23,743 bases of DNA from JARIHD01 sp035629475 (lineage in GTDB: Bacteria; Patescibacteriota; Saccharimonadia; Saccharimonadales; UBA4665). The notes under the pieces were generated by a model that was given only the letters and a program-made list of their open reading frames with translations, ran no database searches and was not told the origin of the DNA. Of the stretch, positions 21,620-23,743 are shown piece after piece; the stretch's first letter is position 1, and each line of letters begins with the position of its first letter. The position numbers and the translations under genes are program-made. The stretch covers positions 1-23,743 of the forward strand of contig DASPHS010000079.1 in NCBI GenBank assembly GCA_035629475.1, given 5' to 3'.

Positions 21620-21651
21620 AAAAAAGCCCGCCCATTAGGCAAGGCTCTTTT
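21620..21651 (-). terminator. Intrinsic terminator after the DUF5679 gene
   Basis: On the minus strand GCC-TT-GCC-TAAT-GGGC-G-GGC forms an imperfect stem followed by TTTTTT, about 35 nt after the stop codon of the 63-aa gene. A run of T-pairing bases on the other side makes it potentially bidirectional. Confidence 0.65.
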
Positions 21652-21685
21652 CGTGGCGCACCTTAGTTTAGCGGGGTGAGAATAT

Positions 21686-21877
21686 CTAGTAGGCCTTTTT
21701 GGCGCCGTCTTCTACTGCTTTTTCGGCGTTAGCCTTAGACATCATTGCACAAACAACAGTTCCGCACTTTTCGTGCTTCCCTTTGGCCATGAAGCCACCA
21801 GTTTTAGTTTGGACGATCTCTGGCGCTGACAGTTCAACGCCTTTTTCCTTACATTTAACACAGTATCCTGAAACCAT
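21686..21877 (-). CDS. DUF5679-like zinc-ribbon miniprotein
   Basis: The 63-residue protein begins MVSGYCVKCKEKGVELSAPE and has a second cysteine pair in EKCGTVVC, giving a CxxC...CxxxxC set that can bind one zinc. The YCVKCKEK opening and the TKTGGFMAKGKHEKCG stretch match the small DUF5679 family, whose role is unknown but which is typical of CPR and archaeal genomes. The C-terminus is helical and charged (SKANAEKAVEDGAKKAY), longer than in the shortest family members. A strong Shine-Dalgarno (AGAGGAGA) precedes the ATG by about 6 nt, and a terminator follows the gene, so it looks like a single-gene unit with good expression. Confidence 0.85.
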   Translation of the reverse strand: MVSGYCVKCKEKGVELSAPEIVQTKTGGFMAKGKHEKCGTVVCAMMSKANAEKAVEDGAKKAY

Positions 21878-22107
21878 ATGTATCTCCTCTTACGGTACAT
21901 TTATTGCATAACTTCTATTATGGCGTCTGTCTAGTATATATGTGCTGTAAAGAAAAGGATGCCTCAGCGCCGTATAAAGTTACTCCAGGGTCATACCTTG
22001 CAGCCATCAACTCATTTCTAACAGCAAAAAAACACCTATCGCTTCAGAGGACGTACCTCTGAAAACATGTCATTAAGTGCCCGGGCAATGTTACGATTTT
22101 CTCAGAA
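21878..22107. other. Intergenic region with one hairpin, otherwise empty
   Basis: About 230 bp without a convincing gene. It contains the likely promoter area of the DUF5679 gene and the stem-loop at 22043-22063; nothing else is evident. Confidence 0.5.
22026..22063 (-). terminator. Possible terminator of the 126-aa gene
   Basis: An 8-bp perfect stem TTCAGAGG/CCTCTGAA (22043-22050 and 22056-22063) with a 5-nt loop is followed on the minus strand, after about 10 nt, by a run of seven T. The gap makes it an imperfect intrinsic terminator. Confidence 0.45.
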
Positions 22108-22488
22108 CTAATCATTTCTGGTAAGCCCCTGCTCCCTTTCCGTACGGTATACCTCATCCTCCAAAGCACTTCGAGCAGATGGGTCAGTAGCCACCTCCTG
22201 GACGCGGTGTTTGATAACGGCCATTTCATCCGGGGCAAGCTCAAGTAATTTCGTTTCTAATGATCCATCGCGAACCAATTCGTCTATTTGTTCGTCAGTC
22301 AGGCCCTGGGCAATAAGTTTGGCGTGGAGTAATTCGCCAGCCCCTTCTGCAAACATGATGGCAGCTCCGATTCGTATATGGTCTCCATCAGGCTGCACAT
22401 AAGCATGACTGATATCAAACCCAAGCCGGGCGCCGGCCATAAGCTCATGCGGCGTCTGATCAGTCTGGTTGCGTTCTGCATTATTCAT
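22108..22488 (-). CDS. Small acidic soluble protein of unknown function
   Basis: From ATG 22488 the protein has 126 residues (a GTG at 22491 would add one). I do not recognise it. It is acidic and mainly helical, with GARLGFDISHAYVQPDGDHI in the N-terminal half, and a LTDEQIDELVRDGS segment that looks like a helix-loop unit; the last third is strongly charged (DEMAVIKHRVQEV, DEVYRTEREQG). There are no cysteines, membrane segments or signal peptide. No clear Shine-Dalgarno is present; TATGGT ends 8 nt before the ATG as a weak -10 candidate. It diverges from the tRNA-Gly region. Confidence 0.65.
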   Translation of the reverse strand: MNNAERNQTDQTPHELMAGARLGFDISHAYVQPDGDHIRIGAAIMFAEGAGELLHAKLIAQGLTDEQIDELVRDGSLETKLLELAPDEMAVIKHRVQEVATDPSARSALEDEVYRTEREQGLTRND

Positions 22489-22537
22489 CACTGCATACCA
22501 TACTCTATTATTTGGTAATTATATAGGGGTCAAGGGC

Positions 22538-22566
22538 TTGCATCATAAAAGATTAACAGCTATAAT
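22538..22566 (+). promoter_or_regulatory. Strong promoter of the tRNA-Gly region
   Basis: TTGCAT (22538-22543), 17 bp, and a perfect TATAAT (22561-22566). It is the best sigma-70-like promoter on the plus strand, but it points first into a broken copy of the tRNA, 138 bp upstream of the intact one. No comparable promoter is seen directly before the intact tRNA. Confidence 0.7.
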
Positions 22567-22578
22567 CGTTCTCATCGC

Positions 22579-22599
22579 ATGCGGGTCTAGCTCAGTTGT
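22579..22599 (+). repeat. 21-bp direct copy of the tRNA-Gly 5' end
   Basis: The 21 bases from 22579 are identical to 22703-22723, covering two flanking bases and tRNA positions 1-19 (acceptor strand and part of the D-arm). After this the sequence diverges, so no complete tRNA can form here. It is a 5' tRNA fragment. Confidence 0.9.
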
Positions 22600-22633
22600 A
22601 TTTGGCGAAGCCGAAACATCAAAATAGCGTTAA

Positions 22634-22648
22634 CGCTCTAGACAACTG
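22634..22648 (-). repeat. 15-bp inverted copy of the tRNA-Gly D-arm
   Basis: CGCTCTAGACAACTG is the reverse complement of 22717-22731 inside the intact tRNA except for one base, which would be a G-U wobble in RNA. Its ACAACTG part (22642-22648) can also pair with CAGTTGT (22593-22599) of the direct copy. It overlaps the perfect 12-bp palindrome AGCGTTAACGCT (22626-22637). Confidence 0.85.
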
Positions 22649-22704
22649 CCGTGAATGGTACTTTACCTTACGGTCCTGCCGCCAGCGATGTAGCACTTAA
22701 ATAT

Positions 22705-22781
22705 GCGGGTCTAGCTCAGTTGTTTAGAGCGCGTCCTTGCCAAGGACGAGGCCAGGGGTTAGAGTCCCCTGACCCGCACCA
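22705..22781 (+). tRNA. tRNA-Gly (anticodon GCC)
   Basis: A full cloverleaf is present: acceptor GCGGGTC/GACCCGC, D-stem GCTC/GAGC, anticodon stem CGTCC/GGACG with loop TTGCCAA (anticodon GCC), a five-base variable region, T-stem AGGGG/CCCCT with loop TTAGAGT, discriminator A and an encoded CCA. The T-loop begins TTAGA where TTCRA is usual, a small oddity. Total 77 nt. It reads glycine codons GGC and GGU. A terminator follows at once. The promoter lies far upstream, across a partial copy of the same tRNA. Confidence 0.95.
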
Positions 22782-22788
22782 AAACATG

Positions 22789-22816
22789 AACCTCACGAAA
22801 GTGGGGTTTTTGTTTT
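22789..22816 (+). terminator. Intrinsic terminator of tRNA-Gly
   Basis: AACCTCAC and GTGGGGTT form an 8-bp stem (one G-U) closed by a GAAA tetraloop and followed by TTTTTGTTTT. It starts 7 nt after the CCA end. Outer bases CCAAAACA and TGTTTTGG can extend it. Confidence 0.88.
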
Positions 22817-22845
22817 GGTATGAGCTAGTGGGTGGTTATTTGTCC

Positions 22846-22872
22846 TTGAAGTATATCCGCAGCGGATATACT
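22846..22872 (+). promoter_or_regulatory. PadR promoter overlapped by a 21-bp operator-like palindrome
   Basis: The arms GTATATCCGC (22851-22860) and GCGGATATAC (22862-22871) are perfect inverted repeats around one A. They lie between a -35-like TTGAAG (22846-22851) and the -10 TATACT (22867-22872), which ends 8 nt before ATG 22881. This is the expected position for autorepression by the PadR protein. Confidence 0.75.
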
Positions 22873-22880
22873 ATTAAGAC

Positions 22881-23243
22881 ATGTCTGATAGCCAAACCTA
22901 TACTCCTCTCACTCCTGCCGTCCTGTATATATTGATGGCTTTGTCGGAAAGCGAAAAGCATGGCTATGCCATTATGAAACAGGTCGAAGCCGACTCCGAA
23001 GGCAAAGTAAGCATGGGGCCCGGCACGCTCTACGGCTCGCTTAAGCGCATGCTGGATGCTGGTCTGGTCGCGGAAAGCGACAAAAAGATCGACCCCGCGA
23101 TGGATGACCAGCGTCGGATTTACTACAAAATAACCGGCCTGGGGCAGCAAGCGCTTGCCGCCGAATTAGAACGCTACAAACGGGTCGTTACCCTTGCCAA
23201 ACGCCGTGCAGCACTGCCCATCTTGGTGCCATATGAACCGTAG
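22881..23243 (+). CDS. PadR-family transcriptional repressor
   Basis: The 120-residue protein is a PadR-type winged helix: LTPAVLYILMALSESEKHGY then AIMKQVEADSEGKVSMGPGT, with the family signature GPGTLYGSLKRMLDAGLV (recognition helix) at about residues 46-63, and a wing in the DDQRRIYYKITGLGQQAL stretch (about 75-92), followed by a C-terminal dimer helix. PadR proteins sense small molecules or stress and repress neighbouring membrane-protein genes. The gene is preceded by a perfect 21-bp palindrome over its promoter and overlaps the next gene by 11 bp, so the two form an autoregulated operon. No Shine-Dalgarno is visible; the -10 ends 8 nt before ATG. Confidence 0.92.
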   Translation: MSDSQTYTPLTPAVLYILMALSESEKHGYAIMKQVEADSEGKVSMGPGTLYGSLKRMLDAGLVAESDKKIDPAMDDQRRIYYKITGLGQQALAAELERYKRVVTLAKRRAALPILVPYEP

Positions 23244-23743
23244 CGACAGTACTAAACGGTTTGAGCGGTGGTATGCCAGACTACTGCGCCTGTACCCTAA
23301 AAGCTACCAAAGGCAATTTTCTGAGCCGATGCGGCAGACATTCGGCGATATGTGCCGGGAGCAGCGTGAGGCAGGCGGGGATATGCTTGGCTTTGTGGTA
23401 AGGGCATATGCCGACACGGGCATAGGAATAATTAAAGAATGTGCAAGAGAGGTGGTGACAACAATGAAAACATCTAAAACAAGACTGCTTATAGTGGGCG
23501 GATCGGTAGCCGTACTGGTGACCGTGGCAACAACGGCATATCTGCTGAATAGCCGTTCGCCCTCGGTCATTCCACCAATGTCATCGCTCAAGGAAGCTCG
23601 TGAGCTGTCCCAGGGCAACAAGGAAAGCTGCTTTGCTGACAACAAACAGGCGATACAAGCCGTAAGAGCAGACGACAAGTACCTGGACGAAGCTAAAGAA
23701 TTTTCCAACTTTGAGCTTACAGCCAGCAGTGGTATTAAGGACG
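23233..23743 (+). CDS. PadR-linked membrane protein, C-terminus outside window
   Basis: The frame from ATG 23233 overlaps the PadR stop by 11 bp and stays open to the right edge (170 codons visible). It starts MNRSDSTKRFERWYARLLRL and continues YPKSYQRQFSEPMRQTF, the typical N-terminus (RLLRLYPxxYRxxFGxEM) of membrane proteins encoded right after PadR regulators. A short linker follows, then one transmembrane helix (about residues 85-105, LLIVGGSVAVLVTVATTAYL) and an extracytoplasmic start with a single Cys. An internal ATG at 23464 would give a shorter form. The rest, and hence the function, is not visible; the overlap indicates translational coupling with PadR. Confidence 0.8.
   Translation, partial: MNRSDSTKRFERWYARLLRLYPKSYQRQFSEPMRQTFGDMCREQREAGGDMLGFVVRAYADTGIGIIKECAREVVTTMKTSKTRLLIVGGSVAVLVTVATTAYLLNSRSPSVIPPMSSLKEARELSQGNKESCFADNKQAIQAVRADDKYLDEAKEFSNFELTASSGIKD

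Noticed and set aside
22626..22637. 12-bp palindrome AGCGTTAACGCT as an independent operator
   Set aside because: It overlaps the inverted tRNA copy and is more simply part of that structure.
22579..22723. 21-bp tRNA direct repeat as attachment sites of an integrated element
   Set aside because: The spacing is only 124 bp, no integrase is visible, and the duplicated part is the 5' end of the tRNA rather than the usual 3' end.
1..23743. CRISPR array, insertion sequence or prophage
   Set aside because: No regularly spaced repeats, transposase, integrase or phage structural genes were seen.

Overview
The window looks like a chromosomal piece of a Patescibacteria/CPR genome, most probably Candidatus Saccharibacteria (TM7) or a close relative. 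This is inferred from gene content: a class F sortase beside an APNTG-anchored surface protein, a pilin-like short secreted protein, a DUF5679 zinc-ribbon miniprotein, many small single-domain enzymes, mixed leadered and apparently leaderless starts, and standard stop codons including TGA. No database search was possible, so the taxonomic call is moderate.

Layout. (1) 1-6072, minus: the first ~2024 codons of a giant secreted RHS/YD-repeat protein with a DNRLRE-like region and three PA14-like modules; its C-terminal tip lies left of the window. (2) 6255-9724: a CooC-like deviant Walker-A ATPase (+), a nucleotidyltransferase-like/degenerate HD-like protein (-), a TrmB-type regulator (+) diverging from it, and the remnant of an isoprenylcysteine methyltransferase-like gene. 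(3) 9743-11480, minus: a run of four small genes (RBBP9-like serine hydrolase, unknown 92 aa, TfoX N-terminal domain, 2H phosphoesterase). (4) 11591-13730, plus: two unrecognised soluble proteins. (5) 13741-16510, minus: a calcium-binding-type surface protein with a sortase signal, whose 3' end overlaps the start of a class F sortase; these are likely substrate and enzyme. (6) 16585-20881: two convergent histidine phosphatases, a solitary ParB-fold domain protein, an ASCH protein, a PhnB-like VOC protein, a DHA2-type MFS exporter and a broken DUF1905/YdeI-like gene. (7) 20876-22488, minus: pilin-like protein, DUF5679 miniprotein, unknown 126 aa protein. (8) 22538-23743, plus: tRNA-Gly(GCC) with an odd leader made of a direct and an inverted partial copy of the same tRNA, then a PadR regulator with an operator-like palindrome and a coupled membrane protein running off the right edge.

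Two cross-cutting signals stand out. First, genes fall into two start classes: some have a clear Shine-Dalgarno (AAGGAG-like), others lack one and instead have a -10-like hexamer (TATAAT, TATACT, TACATT) ending 6-8 nt before ATG, most often exactly 6. This implies leaderless mRNAs and corrects several starts. Second, the tRNA-Gly leader contains a 15-nt segment that can pair with the D-arm of the intact tRNA and whose last 7 nt can alternatively pair with the upstream decoy copy. That is either the scar of a duplication/inversion or an RNA switch. No CRISPR array, insertion sequence, rRNA or complete prophage was seen.
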